Shown in pieces: positions 45,233 to 55,077 of a stretch of DNA of 64,000 nt. A program made the translations under genes and the position numbers. The notes under the pieces are model-generated. The model was not told the DNA's origin. It ran no database searches and worked only from the letters and a program-made list of their open reading frames with translations. The DNA is taken from the NCBI GenBank assembly GCA_037176845.1, contig JAYKXP010000011.1, positions 310,001 to 374,000 on the forward strand. Direction: 5' to 3'. The DNA is from Paramarasmius palmivorus (taxonomy: Eukaryota; Basidiomycota; Agaricomycetes; Agaricales; Marasmiaceae). Each line of letters opens with the position of its first letter. The stretch's first letter is position 1.

Positions 45233-46978
45233 TGTACTGCCTTTTTCTTTTCGTACCAAAGAAATACGCATGTGGTGTTGTGCCGCTATCTACAATCTCA
45301 TAATTAGTATTCTGTGTATCAAATGTAACATTCGGTTTTGGAGGTCTTGACCCGCATGCTGCCGTTCCATCCTTTCATCGTTCTTTTTTACGAGAATGAA
45401 AATAACGCGTTCTGTTCTGTTCTATGCTGGTTCTATGTATACTTCGTAGATGGCAGTATAATCATATGCTAGCGCTATCACTTGATGCCAGTCCCGATCA
45501 TTCCTACGGTTCCACTAGCTTTCTCACAACAACCATCACCATGATCATCGTTCTTCCTCCGCACTCGTCTATTTCGCGTTTCCCGAAGACTAAAAATGTC
45601 TGAGAATCTCGACGATGAAAGTAATTCAATCTTTTTTCTTTGTTGTATGTTGTTGATAGATCTATCCTACAGTCGTCTCTACTCAATACCTGAAACGCTT
45701 CAAGGACAGTGAAGATATCACTGTCTCTACCCTCGCATCCATGGTCAGCTCGCGATATTTGGAGAGTATTCGGCGTTTTTGAAAGGCGGGGAACAAGATG
45801 AAGAGAGTCAGGGAAAAGTGCTGGTCATACTCGAGCTTCGTGGCATCCAGAAAGGTGCGTTATAATGCTTTCAAGTCCGTGAAATTGTTCTAAATCTTTC
45901 TTCTTCTAGGGACGCGCAGCGATCGACGACTACCAGAATGGCGAAAAGATTGGTGAAACTTCTGCTGGACGACCGAGGTCGGAAAATCTTCAACCCCAGG
46001 GCCCAGAACCTGTTCTGGCTTCCTTGCCTCTCTCCCTTTCAATGCGCAACATTTCGAGCCCCAGTCTTTATCTGCTCAAAGCACAAAGGGATTTCCTGTG
46101 TGTCGGAGCACGTAACCCCGGCCAGCGACGGTGATGCATGCGTGTCAGGAAGCGAATGACAACAAGTCAGAAGCCCTCTTCAATTCGCGAAGACTCAGAG
46201 AGTGCGCTACTATTCCGTACCGATACTTGGTTTCCCTGACCGAACTCGTCTTTCAGTTTTGACCTCCATAACCAACGTGTCTATGCAGCCGAGCTTCAAC
46301 AGATTGATCGGCCCAAACCTGGATTCAAAAGAAGCAAGACTCTCGAAAGCATTAGCTTGCCCGTGCACGGACAATGCTTCAGCCACTTCTAGTAACAGGT
46401 ACCCGGCATTGAACGGTTTGCCGTTCCTGGTTCATTTTCCCCGCGTTCCTTTTGAACTGACTAGTTATTTGCAGGTTTCGGTCGAATCACGGCACAGCGC
46501 TGACACCTTCATGACATGCCAAATGGCGGATGGTGACTCGGTGAGCCTGGCAACAATGGAGCTCTATCTAGCGTCAAGAAAGGCGGCTAAAGCCTGGTGT
46601 ATAGATGGAAAGGTTTGTATGCATATCCTTTCTTCCTCGTGTCACATTATTGAGTTACTCCCACTTTCTAGGAACCCGCAAGATAGACAAAACCCACAAT
46701 CTACCGAACATTCTTATGATCAAGACAAGGAACGCTGACGGTGAGCCTCTTCCTTTGGCAACCGCATTCCGTTCTCATGTATCGCTCGCAGTAACGACCA
46801 TATCTAATGGTCAGGTTACATAGAGCCCAATGCCGCGGTATATGGCCATCGGTACATGTGGCTCTTTCTCCGAGAACCTTCGTCATCGAACGAGCGCATC
46901 CCGTCATGTCAAGGGCGATACGGAACTCTTTCCTGGTCCCCTCACTCATATCACTAGAAGTGTCTGCGCATTGCCGAG
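45233..46978. other. Interval with unassigned coding-like fragments
   Basis: About 1.7 kb. A segment at about 45597-45910 has intron-like pieces, including a GTGCGTTAT donor at 45855 and TTCTAG acceptor at 45909, the same leader-intron signature as the F-box-like genes; it may be the leader of a lost copy. Frames at 46202-46738 are open but were not assignable. No gene is called. Confidence 0.3.
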
Positions 46979-47700
46979 ATCAATTACCCGCCGTATCCCC
47001 CAGGAGGTTGTATAGGACATCCCCGGGATCCTATTCTTTCCCAGAGATCTTCAATCTCAGACGGCGTGCTCTCGGCTCTCGCTGTGCCTTGCCTCCGCAC
47101 ATCGCTTTGTCTTCCATCCCTTACATTTCTGTCGGAGGATGGGCGTGTACCGATCATGGAGAGCTTCAAGGAGCTTCTCAACCAAAGTGCCACTCTCATC
47201 AATCCTTTCGCAAATGCACAATCTGGAGAAGATTTCCGGAGATTGGGTGCTCACCTCAATCATCACCGAGCACCTGAAGGCCATTTCTGAAGCAATGGTA
47301 GCACCAAAGGTCAAGCTTACCATCGTGGAACACCTTCATGTCACCCACGAAGATCTTTACGCCTTCTGCGAGCGGATTGCTAATCTTCGTGAGCTCCGCC
47401 TCGGAACGACAGGAGTTTTTCGTCAGGATCCCTCGCGTACCGCGACCATTCATCATCTCTCAGCATTGCCGAGCTTTCTCGTCAGAGATCCTTTGGTGCA
47501 TCTCCTCCACCAGTACTCATACATCAATACCTCTTAGCGTACTTGTTTTCAACTATTGATGCTCCTCAGCCTTCCCGAGATATACTCTATCATTTTGAAT
47601 CCAGCCCTGGTGTTGAGCGAGTGGTGTGCTCTACGAGGCAGCGATGGGCTTGAGCTCGACACTTCTATCATCTTGATAGAGCCTTCGAGCCTGTTGTGGG
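46979..47700 (+). pseudogene. Decayed F-box-like copy, second subfamily
   Basis: Fragments in changing frames match the intact gene at 48430 in order: 'RRIPQEVV', 'SEDGRVPIMESFKELL', 'ILSQMHNLEKIS', 'VAPKVKLTIVEHLHVTHEDLYAFCERIA', 'LRELRLG', 'LSEWCALRGSDGLEL' and 'IILIEPSS'. At least four frame changes or stops are present, and the C-terminal third is missing. It lies about 700 bp upstream of its parent in the same orientation. Confidence 0.7.
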
Positions 47701-48429
47701 TGTCATAGCATTTCTTTCCGAGTCACCGAGGGCAGGAGTTCGAGGCAGTCCGCCTCAGCCGAACGTGATCGGAGGAGACGGATTAGGATCCCATTTCCCG
47801 CTAGCGAGGGGCAAGAGGGGCAAATTGGCTGGAGATGGTGAATGTTCTGCGCCTTGTTCAGGCAGAGCGAGATATGGCCATGGGAGCATAACGCGTGTAC
47901 TGTGACGATGCGGATGCAGAAACGAGAACAGGAACAGCTATCAGTGATGCCGCAACTACAGACGACCGTGGAAGTTCGGGACGTTACTATCCGGTTTCTT
48001 CTGCGAGCCATTCTTACACACTAAAATACTGTGCGGTACTAGTAGAGTCGAAAACTCATGTATGAGCATTGCCTCTCAAGCCGTTGAATGGTTCCTTGGT
48101 GGCTCATCAAGCTTCTTTCAGACAAGCGATGATGGAAATCCTCAGGTTCTGACGGTCAATCGGCTACCACACATGTCATGGAGAAAGCTTAATGAGGGTA
48201 TATTCGGCGCCGAAATACGGTATGGGTCCGGGGGTTTTAGTACCATTCTCGACCGACTGTCAACACCAGCATCAACCATTAAAACCAACCGCAGCTTAGA
48301 TCCACAAATTTCCAGCTTGCCACCGTCTGGATAGCTTCTAGGGTTGAAACTGGAGATCCATCTCGTTCGGTGCGTTGATCAGCCTTGGATGTTCGCGTTC
48401 TTCGTGAACTCACTCTTGTTAGGTAGACC

Positions 48430-49860
48430 ATGCAAAGTCAAACTACCACACAGCTACCGCAAGAACTGATTGACACCATTCTTGAGATACTGTGGGAGTC
48501 ATCTCGAGATATACGGTCTCTTCGACGGTGTGCTCTCAGTGCACGGTGCTTCCTTTCCACCGCGCGTCGTTTCATTTACCACACTATCCATCTTCGAGGT
48601 GTTCTGTCAAAAGATGGTCGTGTACCGGTGATGGAGGAGTTCGAACGGCTTCTCAAGTCATCTCCATATCTCATCGAGTTCATAGTGGAACTCATCCTCG
48701 ACGTGGACGTGGGAATTTCGCCATATTGGTATGACGAAGCCCGACTTGAAGCATTGCCACTCGTCTCCATCCTATCACAAATGCACAACCTGGAGAAGAT
48801 TTCCATTGGCAAGGATTGGGGTTTGACGTCGTTACCGGCAGCTCACCTCCAAGCACTTCTTGATGTCATGGCAGCACCAAAGATCCAGGCTATCGTGCTA
48901 GACCATATCCACTTCACACACGTCGAGAATCTGTGGGGATTTTGCGAACGCATCGCAGAAGGGCGGAATCTTCGCGAACTGCGCCTTGAGGTCGTGGTCG
49001 AATCGCTAGACCCGGTAACGTCGGCATTCTATACTTCAAGTTCCCCCCAGAGTATGATATCTCGACGGCCAAATGCTCCGGCACCCATCTATATCGACAC
49101 CCTTTCGTTTACTCAGGGCGCTGAGTGGGACTGGCCTCAAGGCGAGCCTTCGTTCTTCGACTGGGCGCTTCGACCAGGCTCTCCTTTGCTTTTCACGGCT
49201 CTTCGTGATCTCACCGTGAGCGAGGTGTCCAACGACCATTTTGAGGACTTTGTTCACTTCCTCGATGCTACCAAAAAGACCCTCGCGAATTTATGTATCG
49301 TTGAAACCCAATGCTCAGATCCCTTCCCCTTAATACTATCCGGTTTTGAACAACTCAAAGTCATCACTTCCGTCATTCGTTCACCCCCATCCGACGAGTT
49401 GGTAGTCGGTTGGATCTTGCAACGGTGGTCCATTATCATCCGAGAAAGCAGAGGGCTGAAGCTAGCTGCCTTCGTCATTTTGATCGAGCCTCCCAAGGAC
49501 ATCCTGTCGCAGAATTATTTCCTTGGCAGCCATCTAGAAATGTCATGGAGCAGTTTGGGACTTGCCCTTACTGTGGAAATGGTATCTGGATTAAACCTCC
49601 ATATTCGAGTCAAATCTTTCCACTCGAGGGAGACAGAGGCACACCACATAGAACAGTGTTTCCCAGAGCTTCGGTATTATTATGGGAGGAGCGAGCTGAT
49701 CGTGGAGATGCTGACAGTTCGAGAGAATAGGCAGGAAGAGGATGAGGTATGGGAATATAAAGGGACTCCGAATGGACAGATGACACGGAAGAAGACGCTG
49801 GAGGAACTACTACCCCTGCCACACATCGGGAAAATAGGCAGAGAAATTATGTACAGATAA
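48430..49860 (+). CDS. F-box-like/LRR-like protein, second subfamily (longer member)
   Basis: 476 residues, ATG 48430. The leader intron 48370-48422 (donor GTGCGT, acceptor GTTAG) ends 7 nt before the ATG, and a TAG in the intervening leader excludes a coding leader. F-box-like motif 'LPQELIDTILEIL' with 'SLRRCALSARCFLSTARRFIY'; 'LLKSSPYLIEFIVELILDVD'; 'FCERIAEGRNLRELRLEV'; C-terminus with 'VWEYKGTPNGQ' and a basic tail. Closest relative in the window is the gene at 61678, from which it is separated by the large transposon. Confidence 0.8.
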   Translation: MQSQTTTQLPQELIDTILEILWESSRDIRSLRRCALSARCFLSTARRFIYHTIHLRGVLSKDGRVPVMEEFERLLKSSPYLIEFIVELILDVDVGISPYWYDEARLEALPLVSILSQMHNLEKISIGKDWGLTSLPAAHLQALLDVMAAPKIQAIVLDHIHFTHVENLWGFCERIAEGRNLRELRLEVVVESLDPVTSAFYTSSSPQSMISRRPNAPAPIYIDTLSFTQGAEWDWPQGEPSFFDWALRPGSPLLFTALRDLTVSEVSNDHFEDFVHFLDATKKTLANLCIVETQCSDPFPLILSGFEQLKVITSVIRSPPSDELVVGWILQRWSIIIRESRGLKLAAFVILIEPPKDILSQNYFLGSHLEMSWSSLGLALTVEMVSGLNLHIRVKSFHSRETEAHHIEQCFPELRYYYGRSELIVEMLTVRENRQEEDEVWEYKGTPNGQMTRKKTLEELLPLPHIGKIGREIMYR

Positions 49861-49921
49861 ATACATTTCGAGTTTATAGTTTAGAATGAATGATACGAAA
49901 TGATTGAGGCATATATATCTG

Positions 49922-50071
49922 TAAATAAATGAAACTAGATGAGCGTCAATGATTTCGAACAATATAGATACAAGTAAACGAAAATAAATCAGCGTAAATC
50001 ATTTCAGCCAATGTTAATGAAAGTAAATGGGCGTAAATGATTCCAGTCAATTTTAATCTAAGTAAACGCAA
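49922..50071. repeat. Left subterminal repeats of the transposon
   Basis: About four degenerate units built on 'agtaaaYg..aRtaaatNRgcgtaaatgattt..gtcaat' between the F-box-like stop and the transposase stop. The inverted relatives sit at the right margin, as expected for transposase-binding subterminal repeats. Confidence 0.55.
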
Positions 50072-50116
50072 GTAAACAGGTCATTATTTCAAGCTCTACA
50101 CTAAGTAACAAGTACA

Positions 50117-53100
50117 CTACTCGTCATCGCTCTCTACATCAGTATCATCATAGTCCTCGGGTACAGCATCAAGACTCCGGCGTGAAGCACCTGAACGTAC
50201 CGACTCGTACCCTTCTTCAGCATCATTCTCATCCTGGTCATCTATATCGTCTATGTCGTCCGCAACGTCCAGTCTTTCCCCTGTCAATGGATCATAGGTT
50301 GGGATAGCGCTATCACCGTGGCGAGCATCTGCCTCCAACATCTTTGTCGCGTCTTTAGTGGGATGGCCTATACCTCCACCACGATATCGCATGAACATGT
50401 CACGATCCACGAAGCTATACGAACAAGGTCAGCGTCAATATACATGGATACCACAAAGCTCACTTACATGTTGATATTATAATGCCCCCAGTCATCACCT
50501 TCAACGACAAACTTTCCGTCATCGAAATCCTCTACTACACGAGCTACCGAGTCATCAGGCAGAGAGCTATCAGTGGGGAACGAGGAAAAGCAAGGAATGA
50601 TATGTGTTCCTCGAATGACATCCTCGGGATTGACGAAGCCGAACGCATCAGGGTCTGTGGCAGGCGGGAAGAATATCCGTGGAAGGCGCTTTTTTCTCCA
50701 CCCCCAGGAAAAGTCCTTGTCATACTGATACCACCTAATCCACAGGACATCCATCCTGCGTTCACGACGATCCCTAGAGAAACGAGTGGTATTCTGGACG
50801 TGGACATGGAAGATGCCAATCACACGTCCGTAGAGGTAGGGATGATCTTGCTCCTGAGCACTGCGCTCGTCTGCCAAGATCATAACATCGGGGTGACGCC
50901 GAATATTCACCGAGTCTTGAGTTTTACGCATGTCGTACCCAGTATAGTTCAATCGCATCCGTTTGTGAGTGAACACTCGACCTTGCCTGATTAGCAAGCC
51001 AGTAATGTCTTTGTCTTGAAGATCTTGCTGCTGTTCTGGCGTGATTAGGCGTTCGAGGAGATGACGGCGAAGCTTCCATTCAAAGTCCTGCAACGGGCTG
51101 GTCAGCATATGAAGTAAAAGGTATCAAGACATGCATACCAAAGTTGCGGGGTCTCCATCATAGTCGTCTAGCCAGTTATTGAGCCGCAAGTAGCAGCGTT
51201 CCGTGCTGCCAATTTGATAGCGATGATTTGGGTCTGACTTGGGCAACGGTTCCAGGTCAGGTATTGTATACCGTTCCTTCTTCTTGGTACGTCGTAATGT
51301 AGCCACACGTCGCTCTATACGAAGCTTGTGAAGGATCTGTTGATGGCGTCCTTTTCGCGCTATCTGAGGCACAAAGTCCTTCCTGTTTGTGTTGGGGTAT
51401 AGTGCCTTCATCCGAACGTGCTCTCGCTCAAACTAGAAAGTAAGTCAGTATTTCACTACCTTGTATATTGAGAATGTACTTACTGGCTTCGAGTCGTTAC
51501 CGCAAGGAACACCGTAATACTGGGTGTTTCGGATTTGGTGTCCCAGTGCATGCATTTTGAAGGTCGATAGGTTGAATTCTTTACGTCGCCAACCAGGCTC
51601 TCCCTCACCACCATTCTCTTTGGCGTTGCGACGACGTTTCTGTGCTTCCCCTGGTAGCTCCAAGGTTTCTATCTCCTTGGTGGCTCTTGCGAATGCACGT
51701 AACGACTTGCCCAAATCGCTGGTTACCTTTTCAAAGGTGGCGAGCGTTGAATCCGTTTGTACGCGTAAGTGAGCGTAACTGTGCCAGGTCGCAAAGTCGA
51801 ACAACAAGTCTTGAACTATGTTGTCCAGCTTTGCCTCGAAGAGACCTTCGAAGCATGGCATGGCGCACTATTAAATCATTAGTATGAGTTGATAGTATTG
51901 TAAAGTAATAACTTGCCTGTAAAAGGTCTTCGTAGTCGCGGCATGCGAACTTTTTGAGAGCCGAAACATCGTTTCGAAATCTTCGTATCGTTCCGTTTCC
52001 AAACGTGGATACCTCACGATATCTGTGCCCATGTGAGTGACAGTTTGTAACAATGATGGAATAATATAACTTACCGGTCGTTCATCACCTGGATCTTTTC
52101 CTTATTCTCAGCGTAGAGACACCGACAGAGGTGTCTAAATACGTCCTCCCATCGGCCAGTGACTTCGTGCATCAAGTCACCACAAAAAAGGTTGTGAAAG
52201 TCATCGCCGGCCTGGCTCAGGAGCGTTGAGAACGGGTTCTGATATATATATCAGAGAGCGTCAAATGGACTTTAATTATTAAAACATACCCTCGTTGGCA
52301 CTCCAGACCATTCATTAAGCTGTTCGTTGATGTCTTGGTTCTCGACAGAGTATCCTTTCTTGTAGATTAGCTTGCGTACTCTTTCGACCTCGTTCCTTCG
52401 GTACACAGAGTCGAAACGTCGCTTGGTCTCTCGTCGCCGCATATCGGGTTTGGTACCCAGCTGAGAGATCTGCGACTTCTTGACGAGGCAGACAGGGCAT
52501 GGGCAAGCGCCAAGGAACTTGATGCTAGCCAATATAACCCTGAAGATATGTTAGTCAAGAAAGATATATCAGGAGTAAATAACATACTTTTCCACATAAT
52601 CTGCGGTGTGTGAGAAAAGCCGAGGGAATATGAGGCGCAGTATACCATCAGCGCACTCGAACAAGAACCCATGTAGGTACGCTTCGACAAACTCCGGGCA
52701 GAGGAAGATCAAACCCCAAACGAGCATGATGAGATCTCGTTTGCAGTGTCGAAGGATGCTGTCTGGGGGTAGCCTGTTATCGAAGTGTTCGCGGAAAAAC
52801 GATTTGAACGAGTCTGGAAGCTGGGAAAAGGTGAGTAACATTGTTTTGGGCCAGTACATTTCACTTACAGTGGGTACGAATAGGATTGCGTTCATAGTGT
52901 GCATTGAGGGCTTCAGGCGCAGATACTGAGATAGGTTGCCTAGAACCATATATCCAGGCCACAACGACGCCGTCCCAAACTGGGTAAGGAGTGTACAGTC
53001 AGAGCCGTTCATGAGAGCGGCTATCACGACCTCATGCTCATTGTCCTTGGGAACACGGCTCATCACGTCAAGCTCGAGTTCCAGCATGCGATCCGAGGTA

Positions 53101-54453
53101 TAAACCTCGCTGTATACCCGCTCAACCGGTGCATCGGGGTGTGGTCGATAGAACTCCTTGAAGGGTTTGAGGTGCATGGAATAGAAGGACGGATCCAAGA
53201 GTTCTCCCCGAATAATGTCGAGAGGTTTACGATAATAGATATCGTTCACCCTAAACTTCACGGCTTCCGACTCGTCAACCTTGTGACCTGTGCAGGGGAC
53301 AGGTACATCGACGTGTCCAACGCACCACCCATCACTGGCAACGAACAGTGGTGGAGTGGAAGGGTCCTGGATGCCTTGAGAGGAAGTGGGAGACGAAGAA
53401 TCGTCAGACGTCGGTGGAACGTCAACACCAGAGCGGTATTGATCAAGGATACGCTCTTGATCTCGAAAGCGGAATCCTGCAAGGTGAGATATGCTGAAGT
53501 CGGGTGCGAGAATGACATTGTGGACCAATTGGTCAATGATCTTTGCACCACAGCCCTTGGCAGCGCGACAAACGTTCAAGGTCCAGTCCATCAAGCGGAA
53601 GATGGAGCTATTCTCGAATGGACCAATATTGCCTTCTGTGCTGCCTTCGTCTGAAGATTCCTCATCAGAGGAGTCAGATGAGCTTGGTGGGGAAGGGGAT
53701 GGGGAAGCAGTGTCCGATGTAGGATTAGTTAACCCGTAGACGGCTTCAGGAGAACGTTCAAACGGTGGTTGAACGTCGAAGTTACGTGAGTCTGCAAGGT
53801 CGTCAATGCCGAATTCTGGCTCACGGGAAGGAACGTTGAAACGATGGATCCGGTATACGCCAAATCGATTAGGGTTGGAGGCGAAGAACATATTTTGATT
53901 CGGATGGCCTTCCTCAACGTCAGGATCGGACTGCTGTGATTGGTAGGGACTTTGGGATTGGTGTGGGGTAAAGGAAATAGGGTCTTCTTCTTCCTGGAGA
54001 TCCTGGTTTTCGTAGGTTTCGAGAAAGGCAAAGCCAGACGTGAGGTTGAACTCTTGGTAGCGCGCTGGAAGCCTTGACGTCCGTGTCGTAGTCCTCCGAA
54101 GAGGATTAACAGGCTCAGGATCTATATCCAAAGCCTAGGAAAGCTGTTAGTATGCCATCTAGACACTATATTCCACAACAAACCTTGGGCTCGTCGATCA
54201 CTTCGTGCTGCTCAAGCATCTCCTCATCCAACGCGACATCCACGGCCTGTAACTCTACCGGATGCATATCCTGCCCCTCCATCAAGTCCCCAGGTTGAGC
54301 TACTCCTGCATGGGGTATTGCCTGTGCTAGTCGTGCAGGATTCGACTTGCATAACCGCATGTGGGTGTTGATTGATTTTCCGAGCTTAAAAGTCTGGTCG
54401 CAATAAGGACATTGGGCGTCCGGCTGAGACGTATTCTTGCGTTTTTTCGCCAT
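50117..54453 (-). CDS. Plavaka-type transposase with N-terminal zinc finger
   Basis: About nine exons. Exon 1 (54453-54184) encodes a C-x2-C-x12-H-x3-C zinc finger at residues 15-35. Exon 2 starts at 54134 with an acidic, Ser-rich linker, then the transposase core: 'WCVGHVDVPVPCTGH', 'NGSDCTLLTQFGTASLWPGY' (first catalytic Asp region, usually SDKT) and 'LGNLSQYLRLKPSMHT'. Later exons carry 'CPCPVCLV', 'GDLMHEVTGRWEDVF' (second acidic region), 'LFDFATWHSYAHLRV' and 'KMHALGHQIRNTQYYG'. The C-terminal extension has 'DVLWIRWYQYD', 'RGTHIIPCF' and 'FVDRDMFMRYRGGGIGH', ending in an acidic tail at 50117. This matches fungal Plavaka/CACTA-like transposases over the whole length. Introns include one of 48 nt that is also open in frame (near 52870). 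Role: DNA cut-and-paste transposition in the nucleus. Confidence 0.88.
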
Positions 54454-54669
54454 CGTGGAGCGTAACGAACGTGAACGAAGGAACGGATGCTGCGTTGAGC
54501 AGCCTAGGTATCTATTGGACCGTCAGCGTCGTGTCCATTGGTATTTCTTTATCTTAGGAACAAAAAAAAAGGTACAGAGCTATTCAAAGCTCTGGGGTAT
54601 ATTTATTGAACACTTATTGATATTCTATTCATATATCTAAGCTACTAGTATCGTACTAAGGGGAGGAAA

Positions 54670-54884
54670 GGGACTTACCGTCGTCGATGGTGGTGGTTGC
54701 GAGCAAGAAGTAAAAACTTCTAAGTCCTCGGCGCGCGGCAGGCTTGTGCTTGCAAATCTTGTGTTTGTACAAGCACGTGCTTCAACAAACACAAGATTTG
54801 CAAGCACAAGCCTGCCGCGCGTGCTTTGGCAACAAGTTTTCACTCCTTGCTTGTTACCACCACCATCAACGACGACGAGGGCTC
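54670..54884. promoter_or_regulatory. Giant palindrome in the divergent promoter of the transposon
   Basis: 54732-54821 is a 90-bp palindrome with only two mismatched pairs. Arms of 37 nt (54732-54768 and 54785-54821) are exact complements and the centre is 'aagcacgtgctt', itself a palindrome containing CACGTG. Outside it, imperfect mirrored arms extend to about 54670 and 54884 ('gtcgtcgatggtggtgg' against 'ccaccaccatcaacgacgac', plus the 'agtgaaaactt' segment). It lies between the transposase start (54453) and the Spt5-like start (55078). Both mirrored arms run into splice-donor-like sequences facing away from the centre (about 54678 on the minus strand, 54902 on the plus strand). It could be a bidirectional promoter with mirrored leaders, a bHLH or transposase site, or a nested foldback insertion. 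Confidence 0.75.
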
Positions 54885-55077
54885 TTGCCCGTCCTTCAAC
54901 GGTGTAAGTTCAATCCTTTTCATGTAGAATAGATAGTAAATGTATATTACAATGAATAATGACTGTCCGAAAGCAAAAAAAAAAGCTACCGTACCTACAA
55001 TGTCTCAGATGGAAAAAAATCCCTAAGGTCAATGCTGACACTACGTTCCAGGATACTTTGGGCTCGTCGCCGTCGCT

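Noticed and set aside
49861..50100. Telomere-like repeats
   Set aside because: The 'gtaaac' words are irregular and not TTAGGG-type; better explained as transposon subterminal repeats.
50482..50994. Plus-strand open frame inside the transposase gene
   Set aside because: Antisense shadow; the minus strand encodes the conserved C-terminal part of the transposase.
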